A stretch of DNA of 64,000 nt from Actinospica robiniae DSM 44927 (GCF_000504285.1 NZ_KI632511.1:3221372-3285371); one strand, 5' to 3'. Positions 1 through 9,448 are shown, numbered from the stretch's first letter. Notes: generated by a model from the sequence alone, not told the origin. Made by a program: numbers and translations.

Positions 1-650
1 TCGCCGCGAAGCTGGTTTCCGGAGGCCGCGGCGGCTACTGCTACGAGCACAACCTGCTGTTCGCGGCGGTGCTGCGCGAGCTCGGCTACACGGTGAGCCT
101 GCACTCCGGGCGCGTGTTGTACGGCGCGCGGGGCGACGCGGTGCGGCCGCGTTCGCACACGATGCTCCTCGTCCACTTCGACGACGAGCCCCAGCCCTAC
201 CTGACCGACGTCGGCTTCGGCACCGTGGGCTGCCTCCTCGCGCCGATCCCGCTGATCGCCGACGCCGAACTGCGGGACGAGCCGCGCCGCCACCGCCTTG
301 TGCGCGAGACCGGCCCGAATCCGCTACCGACCTGGACGCTGCAGGCTCACACGGACGGCGAGTGGGTGAATCAGTACATGTTCACCGAGGAGACGTTCCT
401 GCCGGTCGACTACCAGATGCTCAACTGGTACACCTCGACGTTCCCGCGCTCGCCGTTCAAGCTGGCGCCGTTCATCCAGCACAACAGCCCCGAGCGCCAC
501 CTCGAGTTGACCGGCAAAACCCTGACCGAGCGGCACGTCGACGGCACCCGCGCGGTCCGCGAGATCGAGGACCGCGCGGAACTGATTCGCCTGCTGCGCA
601 CGGAGTTCGGCATCGACGTGCCGCAGTACTTCGTCGAGAGCGCGTCTTAG
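1..650 (+). CDS. Arylamine N-acetyltransferase, 3' part (start lies before the window)
   Basis: The reading frame is open from base 3 and ends at TAG 648-650, so the N-terminus is missing. All three elements of the NAT catalytic triad are visible: the cysteine in GGRGGYCYEHN (bases about 27-53), the histidine in RSHTMLLV, and the aspartate in YLTDVGFG. Enzymes of this family transfer the acetyl (or other acyl) group of acyl-CoA to arylamines and hydrazines through a cysteine thioester; some actinobacterial members act as amide synthases in ansamycin pathways. No polyketide genes are nearby, so a xenobiotic or general NAT role is more likely, but this is inference. About 215 residues are visible, consistent with a family length near 260-280. 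It converges with the next gene, the two stops being one base apart. An internal GTG at 69 lies after the catalytic Cys and is not the start. Confidence 0.9.
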   Translation, partial: AAKLVSGGRGGYCYEHNLLFAAVLRELGYTVSLHSGRVLYGARGDAVRPRSHTMLLVHFDDEPQPYLTDVGFGTVGCLLAPIPLIADAELRDEPRRHRLVRETGPNPLPTWTLQAHTDGEWVNQYMFTEETFLPVDYQMLNWYTSTFPRSPFKLAPFIQHNSPERHLELTGKTLTERHVDGTRAVREIEDRAELIRLLRTEFGIDVPQYFVESAS

Positions 651-651
651 A

Positions 652-1506
652 TCACGGCTTGCGACCGACCGCGCCCGCGATGCACCGCTGCGCTGCGGTG
701 AGCGGCCGCAGCCGGGGGCCGTCCGGCCACCAGTCGGCGCAGCGGACCAGGCCGGGCTCGACGAGCTCGAGCCCCGCGAACAGCTCGAGGAGCTGGGCCT
801 GGGTGCGGAAGGTGCCGGATCCCATCGGGCTGTGCAGGAAGGCCTGCTCGGCGTCGCGCGCGGTGGAGCTGTACTCGTTCTCCGGGTCGAAGAAGTGGGA
901 GAGCACGACGAAGGAGCCGGAAGGGAGCGCCTCGATGTACTCGCGCATGATCTGCGCGGGACGGTCCTTCGGGCCCGAGTAGTGGTGCAGGGTACCGCTC
1001 TGCACGAGCGCGAGCGGACGGGTGAAGTCGATCTTACGCGTGATCACCTCGTTGGACAGGATGGCCTTCGGCTCGAAGATGTCCTCCGCGATGAAGCGGC
1101 AGTGCTCGTTCGCTTCGAGCAGCGCGCGGCCGTGCGCGAGCACCACCGGGTCGTTGTCCACGTACACGACTTCGGCTTCCGAGTTGATGCGCTGCACCAC
1201 CTGGTGCACGTTCTCGGCCGTGGGCAGGCCGGAGCCGAGGTCGAGGAACTGGTCGATCTTGGCCTCCAGGACCAGGAACCGGCAGGCCCGGGTGAGGAAG
1301 CCGCGGTTCTCGAAGGCCAGTTCCTGCGCTGTCGGCATGTGCTCTTGCACCTGCGCGAGGACCGCGCGGTCGATGGCGTAGTTGTCCTTGCCGTTAAGGA
1401 AGGCGTCGTAGACCCTGGCGATGCTCGCCCGCGTGGGGTCCACCCCGACCGGTGGCTTCGGCTCCGCGACGAGGGGAGAAACGGCAACCTCTGGACTGTC
1501 CGACAT
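652..1506 (-). CDS. SAM-dependent methyltransferase, DUF574 family
   Basis: This 284-residue protein matches the actinobacterial DUF574 / S-adenosyl methyltransferase family. It opens with the characteristic DPTRASIARVYDAFLNGKDN segment and has a SAM-binding glycine loop FLDLGSGLPTAENVH, an acidic strand end VVYVDNDPVV, and a late strand with SHFFDPEN. The family is expanded in Streptomyces-type genomes, often next to regulators, and its substrates are unknown. The ATG at 1506 is preceded on the minus strand by GAAGGAGAG at a suitable distance. The C-terminus includes the WWPDG signature seen in many members. It stands alone, convergent with the acetyltransferase, and no pathway can be inferred from the neighbours. 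Confidence 0.9.
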   Translation of the reverse strand: MSDSPEVAVSPLVAEPKPPVGVDPTRASIARVYDAFLNGKDNYAIDRAVLAQVQEHMPTAQELAFENRGFLTRACRFLVLEAKIDQFLDLGSGLPTAENVHQVVQRINSEAEVVYVDNDPVVLAHGRALLEANEHCRFIAEDIFEPKAILSNEVITRKIDFTRPLALVQSGTLHHYSGPKDRPAQIMREYIEALPSGSFVVLSHFFDPENEYSSTARDAEQAFLHSPMGSGTFRTQAQLLELFAGLELVEPGLVRCADWWPDGPRLRPLTAAQRCIAGAVGRKP

Positions 1507-1765
1507 GAAAACCGACTCTCCTTCGCAGGCGAGATCTTCCGGCGGCTCGACGCTCCCGTGTGGACGCGCGGTAACTCAGCGTAGGCCGCCGTGCCGGAAT
1601 AGTAAATCGATGTGAGGTGCGAGTCGCGTGACGGATCAGCATCCGCGAGCCTCGCAGTTCCCTGACCGTCCTAAACGTCCGGTCGGCCGACCGGCATCTC
1701 ACCGCGGAAGCGGACTTTTAGCGGACATGGGCTTGAGGAGGCGCGGAAGCGCAGGTAGACGACGG

Positions 1766-1797
1766 CCCGCCCGGCCGAGGGTACACGGCCGGGCGGG
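1766..1797. terminator. Hairpin terminator downstream of the GH2 operon
   Basis: A perfect 12-bp stem CCCGCCCGGCCG (1766-1777) pairs with CGGCCGGGCGGG (1786-1797) around an 8-base loop. It lies about 50 bases past the stop of the minus-strand GH2 gene, so it probably ends that operon. There is no long U-tract, as is common in actinobacteria. The rest of the 338-base gap 1507-1844 shows no gene. Confidence 0.6.
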
Positions 1798-1844
1798 TTC
1801 AGCAGCACCCTGACTCAGAGCATTGCTTGAATGTACGAGTCCTG

Positions 1845-3950
1845 TCAGCGCGAGGACGTCACGTCCAGCAGCGTGCGGCCCACGACACGGCCCGCGGCGA
1901 CGAACAGCAGGTGCAGGCGCGCCGAGACGGCGCCCGCGGGCAGGGACGTGCAAACGCGGACCGGCTCGCTCAGCCGGAACGGCTGCGCCTTCACCGACTC
2001 CGTCGCGGCCGGCTCGTCGGCGGAACCGGCCACGGCGTCGCGCTCCGCATCCAGCGCGAACGGCGCGCTCCAGACCGGAAGCACGTACCCCTCGACCGGC
2101 TCGTCACCGTGGTGCGAGACCCGCACGACGAACGCGATCTCGCCGCCCCTGCCCGCGACCAGGTCGCGGCCCGGCGCGAGCGGCTCGACCTCGGGAATCA
2201 GGACCGTGACTGCGTTCGTCAGCGCGGGCGGATTGGCGCCGGTGTCCTTGAGCTTGCGGTCGAAGGAGTAGATGCCGGCGGTCTCGTGCTCGATGTCGTA
2301 CAGCTCGGTCCACACGTAACCGGAGAGCTGGTCGTAGCGGCGCAGTTCCTGAGTCTGCCAACGCAGATTCCAGCCGCGCTCGACGCTGGTGATGCCGCCG
2401 CCGAACTCGCTGTTGAGGTTCGGCACGTCGGCCGGGGCGCCTGCGCCGACCTCGGCCATCAGATGCTTGTCGACCACCCAGTCCGGGCCGAGGCCCACCG
2501 GGAAGGTCGCCTCGTTGCGCTCAAGCAGAGCCCTGACCTTCTCCGCCCAGCCACGCGGGGTCTCGTCGTAGATGTGCCAGTCCACCAGGTCGGTGGCCAC
2601 GTGCGACCAGCCGGAGTCATCCACCGCCGGGCGGGTCGGGTCGAGCGCCTTGAGCAGGTCGTAGGCGCGGCGCACGGCCTCCTGCTTGGCCGGGTCGGCG
2701 GCCACGTCCCAATCCAGGCCCCACTCCTCGTTGTACAGGCCCCACACCACGACGCTCGGGTGGTTGCCGTCGCGGCGCACCATCGGCTCGATCTGCGCCT
2801 CGAAACGGGCCACCGCCGCCGGGGTGAACACACCGGTGCTGGCGGGCTCGGCCCACACCAGCATGCCGAGCCGGTCGGCGTGGTACAGGAACCGCGGGTC
2901 CTCGAGCTTGAGGTGCTTGCGGACCAGGTTGAAGCCGGCTTCCCGGGCGATCTCGATGTCGGTGACGAACGCCTGGTCGTCCGGCGCGGTGATGCCGGTG
3001 CGCGGCCAGTAGCCCTGATCCAGCACGCCGCGCAGGTACACCTGCTGCCCGTTGAGCAGGATCTGCGAGCCGCGCGTCTCGATCCGGCGCAGTCCGGTCG
3101 AGGCGCCGACGGTGTCCTCGCCGTCAGCCGACTCCAGGCGCACGCGCACCGGGTAGAGGTGCGGGTCTTCGGGGCTCCACAGCCGCGGTTCGCTGATCGG
3201 CACGGTCACGGCGACCTCGACGCGGGCGCCGTCGGAGGAATCGACGTTCTCTGCGATCGCCTGCACACTGCGGCCTGCGACCTCGACCGTCACCCGGGCG
3301 CCGTTCGCGTTCGGGCCGGCCACGGCGATCCGCGCCACGACGGCGTCGAGCGAATCCGCGGGGGTGAGCGCGACCTCGGCCAGGTGGGTGGCCGGACGTG
3401 CTTCGAGCCAGACCGGCTGCCAGATACCGCTGCTCGGGGTGAAGGCGCAGATGTCGTAGACGTCGCGCGGGATGCTGCGTTGCTTGCCGTGCACGATCTC
3501 GCGCTTGTCGGCCGGCGAGTACACCTTGACCAGCACAGTGGCTTCCGCCGTCCCCTCCGCGGCGGCAGCCAGGGCGCCGGTGACGTCGAACTCGAACGGA
3601 GTGTTGCCGCCCTCGTGCTCGCCGACGAACGCGCCGTTCACCCAGACCCGCGCCTGGTGGTGTACGGCGCCGAAGTGCAGTACCACGCGCTGCCCGGCCC
3701 ACTCCGCCGGGACCGGCAGGGAGCGCCGGTACCAGCCGTGCTCGAGCCACTGCGCCTCGACCGTCGAGGCCTCGCTCTCCCAGGCGAACGGCACCACGAT
3801 CCGCTCGGACCACTGCTCCGCGGCGGCCATCCGCTCGGGGGAGGCCGAACCAGCCGGGTCCCGCGCGAAGTCCCACTCGCCGTTGAGGCTGAGCCAGGCG
3901 TGCGAACGGTCGAAGTGCGGCCGAGGGTATTCGGGACGTACGGATGACAC
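1845..3950 (-). CDS. Glycoside hydrolase family 2 (beta-galactosidase/glucuronidase type)
   Basis: The protein has GH2 layout: a jelly-roll sugar-binding domain starting at LNGEWDF, an immunoglobulin-like domain, and a TIM barrel. The acid/base glutamate is in GLYNEEWG (about residue 407) and the nucleophile glutamate in NSEFGGG (about residue 514). There is no signal peptide, so it is probably cytoplasmic and acts on imported oligosaccharides. I chose the GTG at 3950 because GGGAGA sits 6 bases upstream; an in-frame GTG at 3989 would add 13 residues but has a poor ribosome site. It is the last gene of a minus-strand set (binding protein, two permeases, GH2), 93 bp after the permease. The substrate could be a beta-galactoside, beta-glucuronide, beta-mannoside or arabinoside; motifs alone do not decide. 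Confidence 0.92.
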   Translation of the reverse strand: MSSVRPEYPRPHFDRSHAWLSLNGEWDFARDPAGSASPERMAAAEQWSERIVVPFAWESEASTVEAQWLEHGWYRRSLPVPAEWAGQRVVLHFGAVHHQARVWVNGAFVGEHEGGNTPFEFDVTGALAAAAEGTAEATVLVKVYSPADKREIVHGKQRSIPRDVYDICAFTPSSGIWQPVWLEARPATHLAEVALTPADSLDAVVARIAVAGPNANGARVTVEVAGRSVQAIAENVDSSDGARVEVAVTVPISEPRLWSPEDPHLYPVRVRLESADGEDTVGASTGLRRIETRGSQILLNGQQVYLRGVLDQGYWPRTGITAPDDQAFVTDIEIAREAGFNLVRKHLKLEDPRFLYHADRLGMLVWAEPASTGVFTPAAVARFEAQIEPMVRRDGNHPSVVVWGLYNEEWGLDWDVAADPAKQEAVRRAYDLLKALDPTRPAVDDSGWSHVATDLVDWHIYDETPRGWAEKVRALLERNEATFPVGLGPDWVVDKHLMAEVGAGAPADVPNLNSEFGGGITSVERGWNLRWQTQELRRYDQLSGYVWTELYDIEHETAGIYSFDRKLKDTGANPPALTNAVTVLIPEVEPLAPGRDLVAGRGGEIAFVVRVSHHGDEPVEGYVLPVWSAPFALDAERDAVAGSADEPAATESVKAQPFRLSEPVRVCTSLPAGAVSARLHLLFVAAGRVVGRTLLDVTSSR

Positions 3951-4043
3951 GAGAGTTCTCCCAGGGTCGGTGACAGAGCGCGCGGGCACTCGGAGTGCCC
4001 CGCACTGCGGAGGAAGGATCGAGGTGGGCGGGCGCCGGCGAGG

Positions 4044-4976
4044 TCAGCTGGTGAGGCTGCCCTGCAGCGCGCCGCCGCGGAAGTAGCGTTCGAGCAGGAG
4101 GAAGAGGGCGATCAGCGGCAGCACGGTGACCAGGCCACCGGCGATCAGGACGGGTATGTCCTGGCTCTGCGTCCCGGTCTGGGCGGCCTGGGAGAGGGCG
4201 GACAGGCCCACGGTCAGCGGGTAGAGGCTGCTGCGGCTGAACAGGATCAACGGCAGGAAGTAGTTGTTCCACACCGCGACCACGGTCAGCAGCAGCACCG
4301 TGACCAGGCCGGGCACGGTCAGCGGCAGCACGATCCGGCAGAAGATGCGCAGCTCGCCCGCGCCGTCGATGCGCGCCGCGTTGATCAGGTCGGACGGCAC
4401 CGAGGCGTCGATGTAGGAGCGCATCAGGTACACGCCGATCGGCGAGACCATGCTCGGCAGAATCATGCCCCAGATCGAGTTGACCAGGCCGACCTTGGCG
4501 TAGACCAGGAACAGCGGCAGCGCCACGGCGCTGATCGGCACCAGCAGGGTCGACATCACCACGGAGAAGAGCGCGTTCGAGCCGCGGAACCGGAACCGGG
4601 CGAAGCCGTATCCGGCCAGCGCCGAGATGATCGTGGAGCCGACCCCGCCGAGGACGGCGTAGAGCATCGTGTTCCACAGCCAGGTCAGGTAGGTGCCCGC
4701 GCCGCTGACGTCCTGGCCGAGCGCCCTGATGTTCTGGAAGAGCCGGAACGGGCCGGCGAACCAGAATCCGGAGCTGTAGTAGACGTAGGTCTGCGACTTG
4801 GTCGAGGCGATGAGCAGCCAGACCAGCGGCGCCAGGATGAACAGCGCGAACAGCACGCTGATCAGCGTCATCACCGAGGTCGTGGTGCGGCTCAGGCCGT
4901 ACAGTCGGACCGGGACCTCGTCGGGCCGGACGGCGGGGCGCCCGGAGCGGGAGCGCCGGGAACGAAGCAGGCTCAT
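4044..4976 (-). CDS. Carbohydrate ABC importer permease (MalG/CUT1 type)
   Basis: 310 residues with about six membrane segments, starting with a cytoplasmic basic tail and a first helix MTLISVLFALFILAPLVWLL. The EAA-loop that docks the ATPase is recognisable as NAARIDGAGELRIFCRIVLPL. The C-terminus ends LLERYFRGGALQGSLTS, typical of MalG-type CUT1 permeases. The ATG at 4976 overlaps the stop of the upstream permease as ATGA, so translation is coupled. It forms the membrane channel with the next gene and receives sugar from the binding protein at 5962-7419. No ATPase gene is present in the operon. In related actinobacteria a shared MsiK-type ATPase drives such importers. Confidence 0.93.
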   Translation of the reverse strand: MSLLRSRRSRSGRPAVRPDEVPVRLYGLSRTTTSVMTLISVLFALFILAPLVWLLIASTKSQTYVYYSSGFWFAGPFRLFQNIRALGQDVSGAGTYLTWLWNTMLYAVLGGVGSTIISALAGYGFARFRFRGSNALFSVVMSTLLVPISAVALPLFLVYAKVGLVNSIWGMILPSMVSPIGVYLMRSYIDASVPSDLINAARIDGAGELRIFCRIVLPLTVPGLVTVLLLTVVAVWNNYFLPLILFSRSSLYPLTVGLSALSQAAQTGTQSQDIPVLIAGGLVTVLPLIALFLLLERYFRGGALQGSLTS

Positions 4977-5959
4977 CGGAACTCTCCGTTTCTGCGGCGC
5001 ACCGCGAACCCGGCCAGCGAGATCAGGCCGATGATGACGGCGAGCAGGACCGCGGCCGCGGCGCCGAGACTGTATTCGCTGCTGCCGATCGCGGTGTTGT
5101 AGACGTACAGCGTCGGGGTGAACCCGAAGGAGACCGCCTGCGGCTCGAACGACTCGATGATGGACGGCTCGGTGAAAAGCTGCAGCGCGCCCACGGTGTT
5201 GATGAACACCAGCATCACCAGGGTCGGGCGCACCATCGGCAGTTTCAGCCGCAGGATGATCGTGCGCAGCGACGCCCCGCTGACGACGGCGGCCTCGGTG
5301 ATCTCGCGCGGGATCGTCTTGAGCGAGGTGTAGAGGATCGTCATGTTGTAGCCGGTCCACTCCCACACCACGATCAGCACGATCGTCGGCATGATCAGGC
5401 TCGAGGAGAAGAAGTCCACGTGCCCGAGGCCCAGCGTCGCCAGCACCCGCGAATAGGGCCCGAAGGTCGGCTCCAGCAGGAACGAGAACATCACCGCGGC
5501 GACCACGCCGGGCACCGCGAACGGCATGAAGAACACCGTGCGCAAGAAGCGGCTGTGCTTGACCACTCCGGCGTCGAAGATCGCCGCGAAGAAGAAGGCG
5601 AGCGCCAGCGTGAGCGGCACCTGGATCGCGGCGAAGATCAGCACCTCGCGCACGCCGGTCCAGAACTCCGAGGAGGCCAGCACCGTGCGGTAGTTCGCCA
5701 GGCCGGAGTAGCGGGTGCCGCCGATGAGCTTCGTGGTGTACAGGCTCATGTAGACCGCGTAGCCGATCGGCAGGAGCATGAACAGGGCGAGCACCAGCAT
5801 GTGCGGGGCGATGAACGCCGCCCCGGGCCACCGGGGCAGCCCGCGGCGGCGTCCGGCGGCGCGGGCGGGCGCGGGGTGCGGCCCGGCCGCCCGGCCGGCC
5901 CGGAGGACGGGCGGCACGGCCGTCTCGACCGTGCCGCCGTTGCTCTGACGGCTCGTCAC
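4973..5959 (-). CDS. Carbohydrate ABC importer permease (MalF/CUT1 type)
   Basis: 328 residues with a long basic, Pro/Arg/Ala-rich N-terminal tail and about six membrane helices. The first helix is around FIAPHMLVLALFMLLPIGYA and the EAA-loop is EAAVVSGASLRTIILRLKLP. This is the MalF-type partner of the permease at 4044-4976. I place the start at GTG 5959, two bases after the stop of the binding-protein gene. Reading further upstream would run inside that gene. The operon order of binding protein, MalF, MalG and then glycosidase is standard for CUT1 oligosaccharide uptake. Confidence 0.92.
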   Translation of the reverse strand: MTSRQSNGGTVETAVPPVLRAGRAAGPHPAPARAAGRRRGLPRWPGAAFIAPHMLVLALFMLLPIGYAVYMSLYTTKLIGGTRYSGLANYRTVLASSEFWTGVREVLIFAAIQVPLTLALAFFFAAIFDAGVVKHSRFLRTVFFMPFAVPGVVAAVMFSFLLEPTFGPYSRVLATLGLGHVDFFSSSLIMPTIVLIVVWEWTGYNMTILYTSLKTIPREITEAAVVSGASLRTIILRLKLPMVRPTLVMLVFINTVGALQLFTEPSIIESFEPQAVSFGFTPTLYVYNTAIGSSEYSLGAAAAVLLAVIIGLISLAGFAVRRRNGEFR

Positions 5960-5961
5960 CG

Positions 5962-7419
5962 TCAGCTCCCGACCTCGACGGTGAAGCCCTGGTCCTTCGC
6001 GTAGGCCACCATCTGCGACTGGAACGTGGTGAACGCCTGCTCCATCGTCTCCGAGCCCTTGCTCACCCCGGCGAACGTGGAGGTCCACTGGGTCAGCGCG
6101 GCGGTCATGATCGGGGGCCACTGGGCGCCGCTCGCCTGGCCCTCCGCGGTCGCGAACACCTTGTTGTAGGTGGAGTCACCGGAGATCTTCAGCGTGGAGT
6201 TCAGGAACGCGTCGGAGTCAAGCAGCGGGGTGTAGGCCGGGTACGCGCCGGCGGTGTCGCCGCTCAGGATCTTCCAGGCGTCGTCCGAGCCGCCGAACCA
6301 CTGGACGAAGGTGGCCGCGGCCGCCGCGTTCTTGGAGCCCTTGACCACCGCGAGAGTGGAGCCGCCCCAGTTGCCCTGCAGCGTCGCGCCGGCCGTCGTC
6401 TCCGGCAGCGCCGCGGCGCGCCAGTCGCCGAGCGTCTTGGAGATGCTGCCCTGCATGCCGACCGGACCCCAGGCGGGGCTGAGCCGGGAGGCGGCGGCGC
6501 CGCTGTCGAAGCCGTCCCACTGCGCCTGCGAGAAGTCGGTGGCGGTGGTCGCCTCCTTGGCGTCGATCAGGCCCTGCCAGTAGTCGGCGAAAGCCTTCTC
6601 GGCCTTGCCGGTGAAGTTGATGCCGACCGTCGTGCCGCCGGTGTAGGTGAACGGGAAGGCCCCGTACTCCTGCATCAGGGCTAGCACGTCCTGGGTGCTC
6701 TCCGGGTCGAAGTTGGTGATCGCCTGGCTGGAGTTCTTCGCCTTGAGCTTGGCGGCGTCCGAGGCGAACTCGGCCCACGTGGTCGGGGCCGTGGTGATCC
6801 CGGCGGCGGTGAACTCCTTCTCGTTGTAGTACAGCGCCATCGTGCCGGCGTCGACGGGCATCGCGTAGACGCCGGAGCCGCTGCTCACCTGGTCCCAGGC
6901 CCAGCCGGCCTCGTTGCTCTTGGCCGAGTTGATCCCGTACTGGGTCAGGTCGACCAGGCTGTTGGTGACCTCGAACGAAGGCAGTTCGAAGTACTCGATC
7001 TGCGCGACGTCCGGCGTGCCGCTCTTCGCGGTCAGCGCGTTGGTCAGCTTGGTGTACTCGGTGGTCGTGGCACCCGCGTTGTCGAGTTCGACGCAGATGT
7101 CCGGGTGCGTCTTGTTGAACTCGTCGACGACCAGGTTGTATCCGGCCGACCAACCCCAGAAGGTAACGACCGTGGCACCCGCCTTGCAGCCGGCGGCGGT
7201 GGCGCTCGCGGCCACGGTGCTGCCGGCCGACCCGCCGGCCGGCAGGCCCGAGCTGCCGCAGGCGGTGGCGGTGAGCGCCACCGCGGCGGCTATCATCGGC
7301 AGACCGAATATGCGCCGGCGCCGGAGAGCGCGGCCGGTTCGTGGGCGGGCGCTCGCCTCCGCCGGGCTCGCACCGTCTGTGCGACGGACGTTGCCGACGT
7401 CGCTGTGGGACGTAGCCAT
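5962..7419 (-). CDS. Sugar-binding lipoprotein of ABC importer (family 1 solute-binding protein)
   Basis: 485 residues beginning MATSHSDVGN. A basic stretch RRRRIFGLPM is followed by a hydrophobic helix and a lipobox-like cysteine (ATACGSS), so the mature protein should be lipid-anchored outside the membrane. The body has family 1 sugar-binding features, including VVTFWGWSAG, the hinge region around VYAMPVDAGTMALYYNEKEF, and the WAEFASDAAKLK helix. The ATG at 7419 has AGAGG upstream with good spacing; an upstream in-frame start at 7470 has none. It is the first gene of the operon and lies about 135 bp downstream of three TGCAACGTTGCA-like palindromes, so the LacI regulator at 9824 probably represses it. 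The ligand is an oligosaccharide of unknown type. Confidence 0.93.
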   Translation of the reverse strand: MATSHSDVGNVRRTDGASPAEASARPRTGRALRRRRIFGLPMIAAAVALTATACGSSGLPAGGSAGSTVAASATAAGCKAGATVVTFWGWSAGYNLVVDEFNKTHPDICVELDNAGATTTEYTKLTNALTAKSGTPDVAQIEYFELPSFEVTNSLVDLTQYGINSAKSNEAGWAWDQVSSGSGVYAMPVDAGTMALYYNEKEFTAAGITTAPTTWAEFASDAAKLKAKNSSQAITNFDPESTQDVLALMQEYGAFPFTYTGGTTVGINFTGKAEKAFADYWQGLIDAKEATTATDFSQAQWDGFDSGAAASRLSPAWGPVGMQGSISKTLGDWRAAALPETTAGATLQGNWGGSTLAVVKGSKNAAAAATFVQWFGGSDDAWKILSGDTAGAYPAYTPLLDSDAFLNSTLKISGDSTYNKVFATAEGQASGAQWPPIMTAALTQWTSTFAGVSKGSETMEQAFTTFQSQMVAYAKDQGFTVEVGS

Positions 7420-7554
7420 CGCAACCTCTGCTTTCTCTTCGCAGTGTGGGGCTGATCTTAACTGGCTCATCTTCGGGGCCTGGCGGTACCGCGGGGATCA
7501 GGTTCCGCGGTCCGGCCCGCCGCCGGCCTGCCCGACGCGGGCCGGGGGCCGTCT

Positions 7555-7610
7555 TGCAACGTTGCACTGCAACGTTGCAAGACGATATCCCGGCGTCGTG
7601 CATCGTTGCA
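7555..7610. promoter_or_regulatory. Three LacI-type operators upstream of the importer operon
   Basis: TGCAACGTTGCA occurs perfectly at 7555-7566 and again at 7568-7579, and a one-mismatch copy TGCATCGTTGCA is at 7599-7610. The same perfect 12-mer occurs twice upstream of the secreted enzyme at 7742-9448. Palindromes with a central CG are classical LacI-family operators, and a LacI-type gene is at 9824. The assignment to that regulator is inference. Confidence 0.75.
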
Positions 7611-7650
7611 AGACGGCCCGTCATCACGGTTTGATGTCAGCCGAGACGAA

Positions 7651-7698
7651 GCCCGGCTCCGCCGGCCCGCCGAACACGGCGGGTTGGCGGAGCCGGGC
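7651..7698 (-). terminator. Terminator of the sialidase-fold gene
   Basis: GCCCGGCTCCGCC (7651-7663) pairs with GGCGGAGCCGGGC (7686-7698). Inside it a second stem of CCCGCCG with CGGCGGG extends the hairpin. It begins about 44 bases after the stop codon at 7742 of the minus-strand gene. Confidence 0.65.
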
Positions 7699-7741
7699 GC
7701 TATTCCTCGGTCTTCCTCGTCTTCCTTCGTACAGGCAGCCG

Positions 7742-9448
7742 CTACACGGCCGTGGACCAGTCCTGCGTCCACAGGCCGTTGCAGTCGTAGATCTGCAGCA
7801 CCGTGCCCTCGGCCGTCGCACCGGCCGGATCATCCAGACAGCGCCCGGACTGCGGGTTGTAGAGCGCGCCGTTCGACTGCTCGCGCCACTGCTGGCCACC
7901 GGCGTTGTCACACGGCCACAGCTCGACCTTGGTGGAGTTCGCAGTGCCGTTGCCGTCGATGTCGAGGCACTCGCCGAAAGCACGGATGGTTCCATCCGGC
8001 TCGATCGACCACTGCTGGCCGGTCGCGGTGCCGCAGTTCCAGAGCTGGACGGCGTTGCCCTCGGTCGACGTGTTCGTGTTCACGTCGAGGCACTCACCGG
8101 AGATGCTGGGATTCGTGATGGCACCGGTAGCGCCCGGCGCCACGTCAGTGCCGAAAGTGACCTCACACTTGCCGTTGCTGATGTGAGTTCCGGCGAGATA
8201 CAGGATGGTCGAGCCCGACACTGACGGCAGGATCGGCGAACTGTACCCCGCGCACGAGGTCTCGCCCGAGTCGTAGCCACCCGTCGGGTTGGTGTTGACC
8301 GGCGCGGTCGTCTCGGTCCAGGACCCGACGCCGAGATTCGTGTTGGCCAGAAGCACCGTGCCGGATTCGTCCTGCACCATGAGAGATCCGTCGGACCCGG
8401 CGACCACCCGCTGCCCGGATATCAGCAGCGTTCCATTCGCGCCGCCGATCGGAGACCAGGCCAGATAGGGCGTGTGGAGCAGATGCCTTCCATCGGCCGT
8501 CTGAACCAGCGTGCCGAGGCTGGAAGCGTTCCAGCTCACGCCATCCGTCGAGGTCTTGATGTAGACCGAGCAGGCCTCGTCGGGGTCGTATCCGGCCTTG
8601 CAGTCCTCGTAGGACATGGCGTAGCTGCCGTTGGGCAGATTGACAACAGTCGCCATGCCGGGACGCTGCACGCCGTCCTGTACCGCGACGTCGTAGACCT
8701 CGCTCCCCCAGGTGGCACCGCCGTCAGTGCTGACCACGTGCGCGAGGACCTGGTTGTAGCTGTCACTCGAAGGCCGCTCGTCGGAGAAGTAGCAGACCAG
8801 GCTCCCATTGGAGGCCACGTCGAACTCCGGCTCCCAGATGCCGTGGCCCTGGGTGTTCGCCGTGCCGGACTCTGAGGCGCACGAGCTGCGATAGCTCCAG
8901 GTCACGCCGTCGTCGGTGCTGGAGAAGACCTCAATGGCCTGCTGGGTGTAGTCACCGTGGTTCCACGCCGTGCCGGCCGCCAGCAGGGTACCCGCGGGCA
9001 GCGAGCCCTCGGCCCGCGGCAGTTCGTAGAGCGTCGGTCCGTCCAGGTCCCAGCCGTGCACAGTGTCGGTGACGGTGCCGATCGGGGATGAGGTCCAGGT
9101 CTTGCCGTCATCGGTGGGCTTGTAGATCGGGAAGTTCGCCTTCGTGCCGTTGACGCCCGAGTGGGCGAACGTCGCCAGCAGGTCCCCGTTCTCGGTGGAG
9201 CTGTGCGCAAGGCGGATCACCCGCGAATAGCTGGCGTCCTCGCTCGCGTTGACGCTCGTGTTGGGGGCGTAAAGCGTGCCGGTGGTGGCGGCAGCGGCGG
9301 CCGGCGCGGCCGCCATCACGGACTGCAGGCCGGCCAGAGCCAGGCCGAGCATGAGCACCGCCCCGAGCCCGGCACTGCCGCGCGACACGGGACCCCGCGG
9401 TTTCCCGCGTCTCGGGCGGAGGTCGAAGGGACGTCCTGTGCGAGTCAT
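7742..9448 (-). CDS. Secreted sialidase-fold glycosidase with C-terminal ricin-type lectin domain
   Basis: 568 residues. The N-terminus is a long export signal with a basic start (MTRTGRPFDLRPRRGKPRG) and a hydrophobic core GAVLMLGLALAGL, cut probably after the Ala-rich stretch. The catalytic half is a beta-propeller of the sialidase superfamily with Asp-box repeats (SSTDDGVTWSY, STDGGATWGS, STDGVSW) and a WEPEFDVASNGSLVCYFSDE segment. The last 130 residues form a ricin-B/CBM13 module with repeated QxW motifs (GQQWS, GQQWR). The ATG at 9448 is preceded by AAGGAG at 6 bases. It may be a sialidase (GH33-like) or an exo-arabinanase (GH93-like), both of which share this fold. The lack of an obvious FRIP motif and the linkage to GH2 and a plant-sugar-type importer make the arabinanase option attractive but unproven. 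Confidence 0.85.
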   Translation of the reverse strand: MTRTGRPFDLRPRRGKPRGPVSRGSAGLGAVLMLGLALAGLQSVMAAAPAAAAATTGTLYAPNTSVNASEDASYSRVIRLAHSSTENGDLLATFAHSGVNGTKANFPIYKPTDDGKTWTSSPIGTVTDTVHGWDLDGPTLYELPRAEGSLPAGTLLAAGTAWNHGDYTQQAIEVFSSTDDGVTWSYRSSCASESGTANTQGHGIWEPEFDVASNGSLVCYFSDERPSSDSYNQVLAHVVSTDGGATWGSEVYDVAVQDGVQRPGMATVVNLPNGSYAMSYEDCKAGYDPDEACSVYIKTSTDGVSWNASSLGTLVQTADGRHLLHTPYLAWSPIGGANGTLLISGQRVVAGSDGSLMVQDESGTVLLANTNLGVGSWTETTAPVNTNPTGGYDSGETSCAGYSSPILPSVSGSTILYLAGTHISNGKCEVTFGTDVAPGATGAITNPSISGECLDVNTNTSTEGNAVQLWNCGTATGQQWSIEPDGTIRAFGECLDIDGNGTANSTKVELWPCDNAGGQQWREQSNGALYNPQSGRCLDDPAGATAEGTVLQIYDCNGLWTQDWSTAV